Positions 37,158-46,138 of a stretch of DNA of 64,000 bases are shown in pieces. The notes beneath the pieces are model-generated. The model ran no database searches. It was not told the DNA's origin and saw only the letters and a program-made list of their open reading frames with translations. How positions within the stretch are numbered: the first letter of the stretch is position 1; each line of letters begins with the position of its first letter. The position numbers and the translations under genes are program-made. This stretch comes from 2-02-FULL-47-50 sp964479045 (GTDB lineage: Bacteria > Pseudomonadota > Gammaproteobacteria > Eutrophobiales > Eutrophobiaceae), in NCBI GenBank assembly GCA_964479045.1, contig CAYZJI010000005.1, positions 98,550 to 162,549 of the forward strand, in the 5' to 3' direction.

Positions 37158-38065
37158 GTGACACTCTCCATCTTCTGCGCGCGCCACCAGTCAATCGTTT
37201 TGCCCAGCGCATCATCCAGGGTGTAGCGCTGGGTCCATTGCAGTTCATGATTAAGTCGGCGGGTGTTTGCCATCACTCTGGAAATCCTGTCCTGAGCAGT
37301 ATTGTAATTAACGAGGTGCGTTTTCCCGGCAGCTGTAGCGAGTTTCTGCACCAGGTCACGTATCAGGACGGGTTTGCCGGAGGCGATATTAATGATGCCG
37401 GTAATGCGGCTGTCCAGTAATGCGGCAAATGCTCCAGCGACATCATCCACATACATGTAGTCCCTGACATCATCCGGAGTCTCACAATTTACGCTGTTGT
37501 CCTGCAGTAATGAACGGATCACATACGGAACAAAGCGCTGCTCATGCTCATGCGGGCCAAACAGATGAAATATTCTGCCCCATGCGTAACTCATGTCCGC
37601 CTGCCGGCAAAACGCTTCGAGCAGGATACACAAGGCATTCTTGCATGCACTGTATGGACTGCCGGTACTCACGGGAGATACATTCTCCAAAAGTTCACCG
37701 GCATCCCAGTCATATTCAGCACAACTACCTGCGAACACAACCCGCTTGCCACCCTGCCGGGCAAAGTGTTCGAGCAGAGACAGGCTGGTCTGCACCCAGC
37801 GAAAATTTTCAGGGGACGTCCAGTATGTGCCGGCTTCTGTACACCAGGCCATGTGCAACAGTAACTCCGGTCTGACTGTTGCGAACAACCGGCCGGCGGC
37901 CTCCGGGTTAAATAAATCCACCTGGTGCCAGATGACACGGGAATCTGCCAGTTTATCAGCACGTGATACTGCATGTACTTGAAAGCCACGTTCAAGTAAA
38001 TGGCTGATCACATGACGGCCGATAAAACCACTGGCGCCGGTCAGAACAACCCGCTTCATCATCAA
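37154..38065 (-). CDS. NAD-dependent epimerase/reductase, CDP-sugar module
   Basis: A 303-residue extended SDR: VVLTGASGFIGRHVIS at the start, HMAWCTEAG, FAGSCAEYDW and YSACKNALCI (the Tyr-x3-Lys variant). It resembles CDP-abequose/tyvelose-type reductases and GDP/dTDP 4-ketoreductases. Lying 7 bp after rfbG in the same direction, it probably reduces the 4-keto group of the CDP-6-deoxy sugar. ATG start. Confidence 0.85.
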   Translation of the reverse strand: MMMKRVVLTGASGFIGRHVISHLLERGFQVHAVSRADKLADSRVIWHQVDLFNPEAAGRLFATVRPELLLHMAWCTEAGTYWTSPENFRWVQTSLSLLEHFARQGGKRVVFAGSCAEYDWDAGELLENVSPVSTGSPYSACKNALCILLEAFCRQADMSYAWGRIFHLFGPHEHEQRFVPYVIRSLLQDNSVNCETPDDVRDYMYVDDVAGAFAALLDSRITGIINIASGKPVLIRDLVQKLATAAGKTHLVNYNTAQDRISRVMANTRRLNHELQWTQRYTLDDALGKTIDWWRAQKMESVT

Positions 38066-38072
38066 ACCCGGT

Positions 38073-39134
38073 TCAGCCCTGCAAGCTCATATACGCAGCA
38101 AATTGCTGCGCCGTAAATTCATGCATGTCCTGACCATCATAAAACCGTTTGTACCAGTCTGTGGTCCATGCCAGCGTATTAGACAGGTCAAGTTTAGGCT
38201 GCCACTGCAGCCGTTTACGTGCGTGCGTACTATCCAGCTTCAGGGTACTGGCTTCATGAAGTTTTTCCTGCCCTATGGATGTCCACGCAGCTTTATTACC
38301 CCAGCGCTGACAAACCATATCAGCAATTGCCTGTACCGTGGCCGCAGCATGCTGATCCGGTCCGAAATTCCATGGACCGGAATATTCTGCAGGCGCTTCC
38401 CACATTTTTTGCATGAGCAGCATGTATCCATGGAGTACATCAAGAACATGCTGCCAGGGGCGTATCGCTCCGGGCATTCTGATCTCGGCAGTCTGTTTGC
38501 TGACAAATGCACGTATTAAATCAGGCACAAGACGATCTTCTGACCAGTCGCCACCTCCCAGCACATTGCCGGCACGGGCAGTGGCCAGTGCCGCGCCCCC
38601 ATTGAAAAAACTGCGACGGTAGGCAGACACCACCAGCTCTGCACAACCTTTACTGCTGGAATAAGGATCGAAACCTCCCATGGGATCGGTTTCACGATAA
38701 CCATCGGTAGTGCCGGTGTTTTCATAACACTTGTCACTGGTGACCACCAGAACTGCCTTGCAGGCAGGACTGGTCCGAACCGCTTCCAGCAGATGCACTG
38801 TGCCCATGACGTTGACGGCATAGGTCTCGACTGGACTGGAATAGGAATAGCGGACCAGCGGCTGAGCTGCCATATGCACAACGATGTCAGGTGCAAATTG
38901 GTTGAGCACCTGCTGCAGCTTTGTCTGATTGCGAATGTCCTCAATGCATGACTCGACCATTCCGGACAATGACATCACTTCAAATAATGATGGATCGGTA
39001 ATCGGGGCAAGGCTGTAACCGGCAACATCAGCGCCGAGCCGTTTAAGCCAGAGACACAACCAGCCGCCCTTGAAGCCGGTATGTCCGGTAACGAAGACCC
39101 TTTTACCTTTCCAGAATTTCCGATTCAATCCCAT
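38073..39134 (-). CDS. rfbG: CDP-glucose 4,6-dehydratase
   Basis: About 353 residues. The NAD-binding VTGHTGFKGGWLCLWL and the catalytic YSSSKGCAELV are characteristic of CDP-glucose 4,6-dehydratase (RfbG), which turns CDP-glucose into CDP-4-keto-6-deoxy-glucose. Further signature strings are SDKCYENTG and GGGDWSEDRL. The chosen ATG at 39134 overlaps rfbF by 10 bp and has GGAAG just upstream; the first possible ATG at 39164 would overlap by 40 bp. Confidence 0.94.
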   Translation of the reverse strand: MGLNRKFWKGKRVFVTGHTGFKGGWLCLWLKRLGADVAGYSLAPITDPSLFEVMSLSGMVESCIEDIRNQTKLQQVLNQFAPDIVVHMAAQPLVRYSYSSPVETYAVNVMGTVHLLEAVRTSPACKAVLVVTSDKCYENTGTTDGYRETDPMGGFDPYSSSKGCAELVVSAYRRSFFNGGAALATARAGNVLGGGDWSEDRLVPDLIRAFVSKQTAEIRMPGAIRPWQHVLDVLHGYMLLMQKMWEAPAEYSGPWNFGPDQHAAATVQAIADMVCQRWGNKAAWTSIGQEKLHEASTLKLDSTHARKRLQWQPKLDLSNTLAWTTDWYKRFYDGQDMHEFTAQQFAAYMSLQG

Positions 39135-39895
39135 ATCTTCCAGGGCGCCCGGCCTGAATTCCATAATTCATCCAGATGGGTTTTGTCGCGCAGGGTATCC
39201 ATGGGCTGCCAGAAGCCCTTGTGCAGAAACGATGACAACTGTCCCTGTGCCGCCATTTCCTGCAACGGCTCTTTTTCCCAGATGGTCTGATCATCGCGTA
39301 TGTAATCAAGCACCGCCGGTGACAGCACAAAAAAACCGCCATTGATCCAGGTACCATCGCCGCGTGGCTTCTCCTCAAACTGTTCGATCTTGTTCTCCTT
39401 GATATTGAGCGCACCAAACCTGCCGGGAGGCTGGACTGCAGTCACGGTTGCGATGGTGCCCTGTTTTTTGTGAAATCTGACCAGTTGAGTGATGTCCACA
39501 TTGCTTACACCGTCACCATAGGTGAAACAGAAATCTTCGCCGCCGAGATAGGCAGCCACCCGTTTTAGCCGCCCGCCGGTCATGGTGTTGTCACCGGTAT
39601 CGATCAGTGTGACTGTCCACGGTTCAGCGGCATTCTGATGAATCTGGGTTGAATTATTTCTCATGTCAAACGTAACATCCGACATATGCAGGTAATAGTT
39701 GGCAAAATATTCCTTGATGAGATATCCCTTGTAGCCCAGGCAGATGATGAAATCATTGATGCCATGAGCGCTGTACATTTTCATGATGTGCCACAGCACC
39801 GGCTTGTTGCCGATTTCAATCATCGGTTTCGGCTTCAGGTGCGTTTCTTCACTGATCCGGGTACCCAGCCCGCCTGCAAGAATTACCGCTTTCAT
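39125..39895 (-). CDS. rfbF: Glucose-1-phosphate cytidylyltransferase
   Basis: A 256-residue RfbF, making CDP-glucose from CTP and glucose 1-phosphate, first step of CDP-6-deoxyhexose synthesis. GGLGTRISEETHLKPKPM (8-25), NKPVLWHIMKMYS and YGDGVSNVDI are diagnostic. Length is normal. It begins the CDP core (rfbF-rfbG-reductase) and follows a C-methyltransferase and an epimerase gene, so the product is probably a branched CDP-sugar. Confidence 0.96.
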   Translation of the reverse strand: MKAVILAGGLGTRISEETHLKPKPMIEIGNKPVLWHIMKMYSAHGINDFIICLGYKGYLIKEYFANYYLHMSDVTFDMRNNSTQIHQNAAEPWTVTLIDTGDNTMTGGRLKRVAAYLGGEDFCFTYGDGVSNVDITQLVRFHKKQGTIATVTAVQPPGRFGALNIKENKIEQFEEKPRGDGTWINGGFFVLSPAVLDYIRDDQTIWEKEPLQEMAAQGQLSSFLHKGFWQPMDTLRDKTHLDELWNSGRAPWKIWD

Positions 39896-39946
39896 ATCAT
39901 CTGCCTCAAAAAATTGTTTTCAGGATTTTCCAGATTGAAAGGTGCC

Positions 39947-41173
39947 TTAATCAAAAACCGCGACTTCCGGAATGGCCGTCACATACCGGCAGCCCCAGTC
40001 ACGAACATGACGGGTCAAGTGCATGATTTCATCCCGGATATTCCAGGGCAGAATCACCAGGAAGTCCGGCCGGGTCTCATTTATTTTTTCCGGGCCATAA
40101 ACCGGTATATGGCTGCCGGGAAGAAACCTGCCCTGCTTGTGCGGGGAGGCATCAACCACATACTCAATCAGATCATGGCGCACCCCGCAGTAATTCAGCA
40201 GCGTATTGCCCTTGGCCGCTGCACCATAGGCGGTGATTTTTTTTCCCGCACTGATGTTCTCTATAAGAAAATCCAGGAAACTGTTCTTGATTGAGTCCAC
40301 AGTTTTCTGAAAGGGCCGGTAATACTCCAGAGTCTGCATGCCCTTTCGTTCTTCCGATTTGAGCAGGAGCCCTACTTTCGCCTCTACTGAACGGGCATGT
40401 CCGCGGTGCTGGACATAGAGACGCAACGATCCGCCATGCGTCGTCAGATGTTCAAAATCAAAAATCTCCAGCGCATGTGACTGGAACAGTTTTGTGAGAG
40501 TGAACATGGAAAAATAGGAGAAATGCTCATGGTAAACGGTGTCAAACTGGTTGAAGTCAACAAGATTGGCCAGATAAGGCACTTCAATGGTAACCACGCC
40601 ATCATTATCCAGCAGCACCTTCAGGCCACTGACGAAATCATTGGGATCGGGCACATGAGCCAGCACATTATTCGCAGCAATCAGATTCGCCCTGCCCTTT
40701 GCCGACACGATTTCAGCTGCAACGTGTGCGCCGAAGAATTCCTCTATTATTTCAATTCCCTTTGTCCGCGCCACCTGCGCCGTATTGCCCGCAGGTTCGA
40801 CACCGAAACACGGTATGCCAGCCTGTTTGAAAAACTGCAGCAGATAGCCATCGTTTGCAGCTATCTCGACAACACAGGAATGAGGACCGAGTTTCAGGCG
40901 TTCAGTGATCATGCCTGCGTATTGCTGTGCATGCCTGACCCAACTCGCAGAATAGGAGCTGAAATAGGCATAATCATCATGAAATATTCTTGCCGGACTT
41001 TCATATTCATCTATCTGCACCAGCCAGCATTGATCACAAACCATCAATCGCAAGGGATAATACATTTCCGGCCTGTTCAGACCTGATGAATCAAGAAATG
41101 CATTTGACAGGGGCGAGAACCCGAGATCAAGAAACTCTACAACAGACGGGTGGCGACAGAACCTGCAATTCAT
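39947..41173 (-). CDS. Sugar 3-C-methyltransferase (TylC3-like)
   Basis: A 408-residue protein with the three-part layout of NDP-hexose C-methyltransferases. An N-terminal zinc-binding segment (CRFCRHPSVVEFLDLG, then VCDQCWLV) is followed by a SAM domain with VVEIAANDGYLLQFF, VEPAGNTAQVA and NVLAHVPDPNDFV, and a C-terminal Rossmann-like domain with ITAYGAAAKGNTLLNYCG. TylC3 and relatives methylate C3 of 4-keto-6-deoxy NDP-sugars. With rfbF/rfbG beside it, CDP-4-keto-6-deoxy-glucose is the likely substrate. ATGA overlap with the epimerase gene upstream. Confidence 0.88.
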   Translation of the reverse strand: MNCRFCRHPSVVEFLDLGFSPLSNAFLDSSGLNRPEMYYPLRLMVCDQCWLVQIDEYESPARIFHDDYAYFSSYSASWVRHAQQYAGMITERLKLGPHSCVVEIAANDGYLLQFFKQAGIPCFGVEPAGNTAQVARTKGIEIIEEFFGAHVAAEIVSAKGRANLIAANNVLAHVPDPNDFVSGLKVLLDNDGVVTIEVPYLANLVDFNQFDTVYHEHFSYFSMFTLTKLFQSHALEIFDFEHLTTHGGSLRLYVQHRGHARSVEAKVGLLLKSEERKGMQTLEYYRPFQKTVDSIKNSFLDFLIENISAGKKITAYGAAAKGNTLLNYCGVRHDLIEYVVDASPHKQGRFLPGSHIPVYGPEKINETRPDFLVILPWNIRDEIMHLTRHVRDWGCRYVTAIPEVAVFD

Positions 41174-41721
41174 GTCCGCTTCCAGTCAAACCCGGGAGTG
41201 ATCAACAGTGCCTGCCGGTCTTCCTCTGAAACATCAGCGATATCAACCGGCCAGGAAATTTTCAGTTGCGGATCATCAAATCTTATTTTGCCCTGATGTT
41301 CCGGGCTGTAATATTCAGTGTGCATGTAGAGCATTTCCACGTCATCTTGCAGGGCCTGGAACCCATGCGCGAAACCATGCGGTACATATAACAACTGCGG
41401 CTGCTCATCCGACAGTTCAATGGCGTGCCATTTAAGGAAGGTTTTTGATTCACGGCGCAGATCCACTATCACGTCATACACCTTTCCCTTGATACATTTG
41501 ATGATTTTCTTTTCCGCTTTGGGGGCATATTGAAAATGCATGCCCCTGACACTGCCCCGTCTGGAGGTACAGGAATGGTTAATCTGTACGATATTGTCTC
41601 CCTGCAATAATGAAGCAAGCTGCTCCTGGCAAAAGAGCCGTGAAAAACTTCCACGCTGATCCTTGCGCATGTCCGGCTCTATCACCAGACAATCTTTCAG
41701 CGGCGTCTGAAAAAGATTCAT
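41170..41721 (-). CDS. RmlC-type sugar 3,5- or 5-epimerase
   Basis: A 183-residue cupin epimerase of the dTDP-4-dehydrorhamnose 3,5-epimerase family: GSVRGMHFQYAPKAEKKIIK with the catalytic His, GKVYDVIVDLRRES and LLYVPHGFAHGFQAL. Set next to the C-methyltransferase and rfbF/rfbG, it more likely inverts C3 and/or C5 of the CDP-4-keto sugar than makes dTDP-rhamnose, but it could also serve rfbA (21257). Sequence alone cannot decide between the two. Confidence 0.87.
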   Translation of the reverse strand: MNLFQTPLKDCLVIEPDMRKDQRGSFSRLFCQEQLASLLQGDNIVQINHSCTSRRGSVRGMHFQYAPKAEKKIIKCIKGKVYDVIVDLRRESKTFLKWHAIELSDEQPQLLYVPHGFAHGFQALQDDVEMLYMHTEYYSPEHQGKIRFDDPQLKISWPVDIADVSEEDRQALLITPGFDWKRT

Positions 41722-41729
41722 ATCAATCT

Positions 41730-43541
41730 TCAGTTATTGTTTGCGGCGGAAAGAATGACTGGCAGTCCGGTTATGGTCTGGTAGTCACCCTGCCGGAGGA
41801 CCCTGCCGTCATCAATTTGCACCAGCCGGTCAGCATCTTTCAACATGGCCAGCCGGTGTGCAATCACGATAATGGTTTTTGTTTTTTTCAGGGACGCAAG
41901 GGTTGCAGCAATGCCCGATTCCGTTTCCACGTCCAGATCTGAAGTGGGTTCATCCATAATCAACACGGAAGGATCAGAATATAAGGCCCGGGCGATGCCC
42001 AGACGCTGCTTCTGTCCACCGGAAAATCGGTCACCCCGCTCTCCCGCCCGGGTATCCAGTCCTTCCGGCAGTGACCGGACAAAGTCTGCCAGTTGCGCCC
42101 GTTCAAGGGCTTTCCAAACCGATGCATCGTTCCCCTGCTGTTCGATGCCGGTGCCGAGTGCCACATTCGCCCGTATCGTGTCATCCAGAATATAAATTTC
42201 CTGTGGCACATAACCAATGCTGGCGCGCCACTCACTGATGTGATCATTGATATTGGCACCATCCACGAGAATTTCACCCTGATCACAGGGCAACAGGCCC
42301 AGCAATAGATCAACCAGTGTGGATTTGCCGGCGCCGGAATTACCAATCAGTCCGATATACTCACCGTAGGGAATATCCAGCGTGATGTCCGTCAGGGCGG
42401 GCTTTTTACCCTGCGGGTAGGTATAGGTGACGTGTTTAATCTGGAGAACATTTCTGAAATCAAGTTTGCCCTTGCCGACCGGCCGCTGGGCATCAATGGG
42501 CACCAGTGTATCAGCCCAGGCATGGGCCAGTTCACCGGAAATGATCTTCAAGCCGGCGATATTCTTGTTCAACTGATGAAAGGAGTTTGTGATGCGGCTG
42601 GAAAGCGGTGAGAGCCTGATGATAGCAGCGCCAAACAGCAGGATATTCGCGAGCACACTGCTGACATCACGGTTACTGACGGTCAGTGCTACGATGAATA
42701 TACTGATCAGCAGTATTAATACGATCTCCAGCAGTATCGGCGGCAGTTGCACAACAAAATCCTGGATGTGCCTGTTCTTTTCCCATTGCTCCTGCACGCT
42801 GTCCACCAGAGAGACAAACCGCCGTTCTGCGCCCAGAATCTTGATTTCCTTGATTGCGCCATAGCTTTCAATCAGGTTTTTAATATTATGCTTGGCCAGT
42901 TCATAATGGGTTTCACCCAGCCGCCTGAACATCTTGCCGAATACCTTGTTCTGCCCGATTACCAGTAGCAGCAATGCACCGCAGGCAATCAACGCCGGAA
43001 CAGGCTGCAGGTAGACAAGAAAACCGGTGACCATGGTAATCACCAGAAAATCCACCATCAGGTTGATCAGCGCCTTTACGATACCGGTGTAGGAAACTGC
43101 AATCAGCCCGGTGCTGTTACGGATTATTTCCGCCGAGTTCCGGGTCTTGTGAAAAATATACGGGGCATAGAGATAGATGGAATACATTCTGCATGTCAAT
43201 TGCCTGCTCCATTTTGCAATTACGCCAAGCTGGTAATACTTGAAAAAAATCATGAAAATATTTTTGATAATAAACAGCAGGAAGATGGCCAGGCCGATGA
43301 ACACCGCCAGATGATGTTCTCCAAACCGGGCCGGCAGCCTTCCACTCAGTTCACTGACAAACGGCAGGCTTGCTGCGCTTTCCGGCTGCAGAATCACCAT
43401 GGCCATCGGCAGTATCAGTCCGATGCCGAGAGTTTCCAGTCCGGCACCGATCAGACCCATGCAAAATAAAAACAGATACGGGCCCAGCTTGTCCCGGGAT
43501 TCGATGGTTTTAAGGGTTTTGAGTGTGTCAGTAATGATCAT
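41730..43541 (-). CDS. ABC exporter, MsbA/PglK type
   Basis: A 603-residue half-transporter: six membrane helices in residues 20-310 and an ATPase domain with Walker A GNSGAGKSTLVDL, signature FSGGQKQRLG, Walker B SVLIMDEPTSDLD and H-loop VIAHR. The layout matches PglK-like flippases, which move undecaprenyl-linked oligosaccharides across the inner membrane. No Wzx flippase occurs in the window, so this is the best candidate for repeat-unit export. ATG start; 4 bp after the surface-carbohydrate gene. Confidence 0.9.
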   Translation of the reverse strand: MIITDTLKTLKTIESRDKLGPYLFLFCMGLIGAGLETLGIGLILPMAMVILQPESAASLPFVSELSGRLPARFGEHHLAVFIGLAIFLLFIIKNIFMIFFKYYQLGVIAKWSRQLTCRMYSIYLYAPYIFHKTRNSAEIIRNSTGLIAVSYTGIVKALINLMVDFLVITMVTGFLVYLQPVPALIACGALLLLVIGQNKVFGKMFRRLGETHYELAKHNIKNLIESYGAIKEIKILGAERRFVSLVDSVQEQWEKNRHIQDFVVQLPPILLEIVLILLISIFIVALTVSNRDVSSVLANILLFGAAIIRLSPLSSRITNSFHQLNKNIAGLKIISGELAHAWADTLVPIDAQRPVGKGKLDFRNVLQIKHVTYTYPQGKKPALTDITLDIPYGEYIGLIGNSGAGKSTLVDLLLGLLPCDQGEILVDGANINDHISEWRASIGYVPQEIYILDDTIRANVALGTGIEQQGNDASVWKALERAQLADFVRSLPEGLDTRAGERGDRFSGGQKQRLGIARALYSDPSVLIMDEPTSDLDVETESGIAATLASLKKTKTIIVIAHRLAMLKDADRLVQIDDGRVLRQGDYQTITGLPVILSAANNN

Positions 43542-43545
43542 GAAG

Positions 43546-45090
43546 TTACTGTAAAGCTGTACTCATCAGTTGTTCGGCGAAGGCCTGATCAGTTTCGATA
43601 TAGTCCCGTTCATTGCTGACGGGCCGGAAATCCAGATCAGCCACCCGATTGAGAATGTCATCAGGATTATCGGCATAATAAAAAATTCCTTTTTCCAGAT
43701 AATCGGCATACAGAGCCAGCGCATCGGCGCTGAGAAATATTGTGGGCACATTGAAATGCAGGGCTTCATATCCTGAAGAAGACCACAAGGTCATATGCAC
43801 GTGCGTATGTTTCATAAGGGCGTAAAGGGGTTGGCGGGAGGCCTGGGTTATTTCCAGACAGTCCATACTGATACCCCAGGTGTTTAGCCAATCCATGATG
43901 GACTGTTGATCGGGTTTATGGGTCGGGTGCATCCGCAACAGCCACAACCATTCCGGTGGAGATCGTTTGATGGCATCAAGCAAATGTTCAGGCACAGCTT
44001 TGTGCACAGTAAACGGTTGCAAGGTGACCAGCAGGACACGCTGTGCATTTTCCAGGCGCTGCCAGAATGCGGGATTGTCTCTGCGATATTCATAAGGCGC
44101 ACCATTGACCCAATGGCTAAGAAAGAGATTGCCACCGATCATGATGGATGGTTTGCATGTCTGGCCGGGTTTGCCGATTTTCAGGTTTTCCTGTGAGTCT
44201 TTGCCCCAGACCCAGAAAATATCCGGGAACAGTTCATAACCCTGATCCGGCACTCTGCTCCACTGCCCATAGCCAATATTCAGACAGCCCTGCTTGCCAT
44301 GCTGGATGTCCATGGTTTTGATCCCGAGCCTGTGACAGGCCCAGACCAGTCCCGCCTGGCGCTTGCCATAGTAACAGGGCAGGATAACCAGCCTGCACTT
44401 TGCACCTTGCAGTGCTGCAAGAAAATAATCGCGATACGCAATCAGGTCTTCCAGATCGGCGGTCACCGCATCAGCCAGATTTATTTTCAGATCAAAATGG
44501 CTTTCGACACTTGCTTCCAGCATACGGATTGCCGTGCTGAGGGAAGCGGAAATCACAACGGGCCTTGCACGCTGGCGCAAGGCCCGTACCGGTGTGACGG
44601 GTAATACGACGCCCGGATGTATCTGCGGCCGCCGGTTGTCTTCATCCACACGCCGGACATGGAATTTTTTCCATGTCACTTTGCCTTGTAACAGATCAAT
44701 GACCGGGTCGAGGATCTTGTCGTATTCCTGTCCCTGCTGTTCAACCTGATACGCAGGCACTCTTGAAAACAACAATACATCGGTGTCCCTGATTGCAGCA
44801 GCAGCTTTCTCCAGTTTTATCTCTTCCTTTTTGATGTCGGCCCTGAATGCCTTGAGCCGATCAATACAGTACTTGAATGATGCCGGCAAAAATTGACACG
44901 GGCGGTTGCGGGTGCCGGCATTTCGTATTTCACTGAAGAGAGCGAGCCTGAGTAGTGGCCAGATATGCAGGTCGTCCTGACAGAAGGTGTCTACCGGATA
45001 TTCAGTCTCGAGACCATAGATGAATTTGATTATCGAATCATTGTCAGGCAGGTGCGCAGATTTTTTCTGGCTGCTCCGGATTTCACTCAT
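43546..45090 (-). CDS. Surface carbohydrate biosynthesis protein, probable GT-B transferase
   Basis: A 514-residue protein with two halves. The N-terminal half starts with a helix region, then DVLLFSRVPAYQ, and the C-terminal half has GNLFLSHWVNG, VLLVTLQPFTVH, LLRMHPTHK and HMTLWSSSGYEALHFNVPT. The last string resembles the donor-binding end of capsule transferases such as LipB/KpsC-type or nonulosonate transferases. Located directly next to the nonulosonic-acid genes, it is a candidate enzyme for adding that sugar. The start overlaps neuB (45083) by 8 bp. Function inferred from context. Confidence 0.65.
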   Translation of the reverse strand: MSEIRSSQKKSAHLPDNDSIIKFIYGLETEYPVDTFCQDDLHIWPLLRLALFSEIRNAGTRNRPCQFLPASFKYCIDRLKAFRADIKKEEIKLEKAAAAIRDTDVLLFSRVPAYQVEQQGQEYDKILDPVIDLLQGKVTWKKFHVRRVDEDNRRPQIHPGVVLPVTPVRALRQRARPVVISASLSTAIRMLEASVESHFDLKINLADAVTADLEDLIAYRDYFLAALQGAKCRLVILPCYYGKRQAGLVWACHRLGIKTMDIQHGKQGCLNIGYGQWSRVPDQGYELFPDIFWVWGKDSQENLKIGKPGQTCKPSIMIGGNLFLSHWVNGAPYEYRRDNPAFWQRLENAQRVLLVTLQPFTVHKAVPEHLLDAIKRSPPEWLWLLRMHPTHKPDQQSIMDWLNTWGISMDCLEITQASRQPLYALMKHTHVHMTLWSSSGYEALHFNVPTIFLSADALALYADYLEKGIFYYADNPDDILNRVADLDFRPVSNERDYIETDQAFAEQLMSTALQ

Positions 45091-46135
45091 CGCTCAGATC
45101 ATCCGGTAACACCGGGGAATATCTGGATATGGAATGTGTCAGTATCCTGCCTTCCATGGAACTGAAACAGGAAGGCGATACTCCCTGACCGTCATTGGTA
45201 CGAATGAAGATCACCTTGTCGCGTGTGAGCGGTGTCTGTGCGGGCAGGTCAGTTGCGGCAATGATTTTTTTCTTCTGAAATGCACGATACTTCAATTCAT
45301 TCTCTGTCAGTCCCGTATATTCCGCAGATCCCAGGGCCTGCCAGCCCGCACGCATGGCGTTAATATATTTTTTCAGCTCCTGCTGTTGCAGGGCGGCCTG
45401 CCAATCAACGCCTTTTTTTGAACGATCGAGAATAATATGTTTCTCCAGCAGCGCGGCCCCCATGCCCAGCGCCAGCAGATCGATCCAGACACTGATTTCC
45501 ATTTCCGCATCAGTATGATCGGCAAATATCACCAGTCCACCGAATTTTTCCTTCAATGTCCGGATTTTCCGGACATGCGCATCGGCCATGCGGGTCGGAA
45601 AATTCTGCATGCCATGCATGAGTATCATGTCCTTTCCGCCATGCGCCAGGGAAATATCAACCGCGGCGCTGATTTCATCAAGACTCGAAGCACCGGTGCC
45701 GATCGTATAAGGGATGCGGCTTTCCGCTGCACTGACAATCATCTCCGGATGTGACAACTCGGATGAATTCAGTTTGAGCAGATCCGGTTGCAGACTGATG
45801 GCATATTCAATGCTCGGCTCATCATAGGCAAATATCGATACAGCAATGTCCTGACGCCGCGCATGGGAATAGATGTCGTGCCACTGTTCCCATGTAAATG
45901 CGAGTTTTTGCAGCAATGGGTAAATATCCGCTGTCGGCAGCATGTTGGCTTCAGGCCTGAATATCTGTAACTGTACGGCATCGGCACCGGCCTCGACTGC
46001 AACATCAATGAGTTGTTTTGCCTGATCCGGATCGCCCTGATGGGCGCAGGCCATTTCCGCGATGACATAGACCGGCTGGTCATCCCCAATCTGGCGGCCC
46101 CTGATCTGTAACTGATGGTTTAATCGGTCCTTCAT
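45083..46135 (-). CDS. Divergent NeuB-family nonulosonate synthase
   Basis: A 350-residue TIM-barrel NeuB-like enzyme with C-terminal SAF domain (DLPAQTPLTRDKV). It shows YVIAEMACAHQGD, LLKLNSSELSHPEM, TIGTGASSLDEI, IFADHTDAE and LLEKHIILD. It departs from classical NeuB: the usual HC in the LLHCTSNYP strand reads MHG (MHGMQNFPT), and GPD before the final helix reads GVDW. This may mean a different acceptor sugar. PEP condensation with an amino- or deoxy-hexose is the family reaction. It is followed downstream by a putative transferase gene. Confidence 0.8.
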   Translation of the reverse strand: MKDRLNHQLQIRGRQIGDDQPVYVIAEMACAHQGDPDQAKQLIDVAVEAGADAVQLQIFRPEANMLPTADIYPLLQKLAFTWEQWHDIYSHARRQDIAVSIFAYDEPSIEYAISLQPDLLKLNSSELSHPEMIVSAAESRIPYTIGTGASSLDEISAAVDISLAHGGKDMILMHGMQNFPTRMADAHVRKIRTLKEKFGGLVIFADHTDAEMEISVWIDLLALGMGAALLEKHIILDRSKKGVDWQAALQQQELKKYINAMRAGWQALGSAEYTGLTENELKYRAFQKKKIIAATDLPAQTPLTRDKVIFIRTNDGQGVSPSCFSSMEGRILTHSISRYSPVLPDDLSDE

Positions 46136-46138
46136 GAA

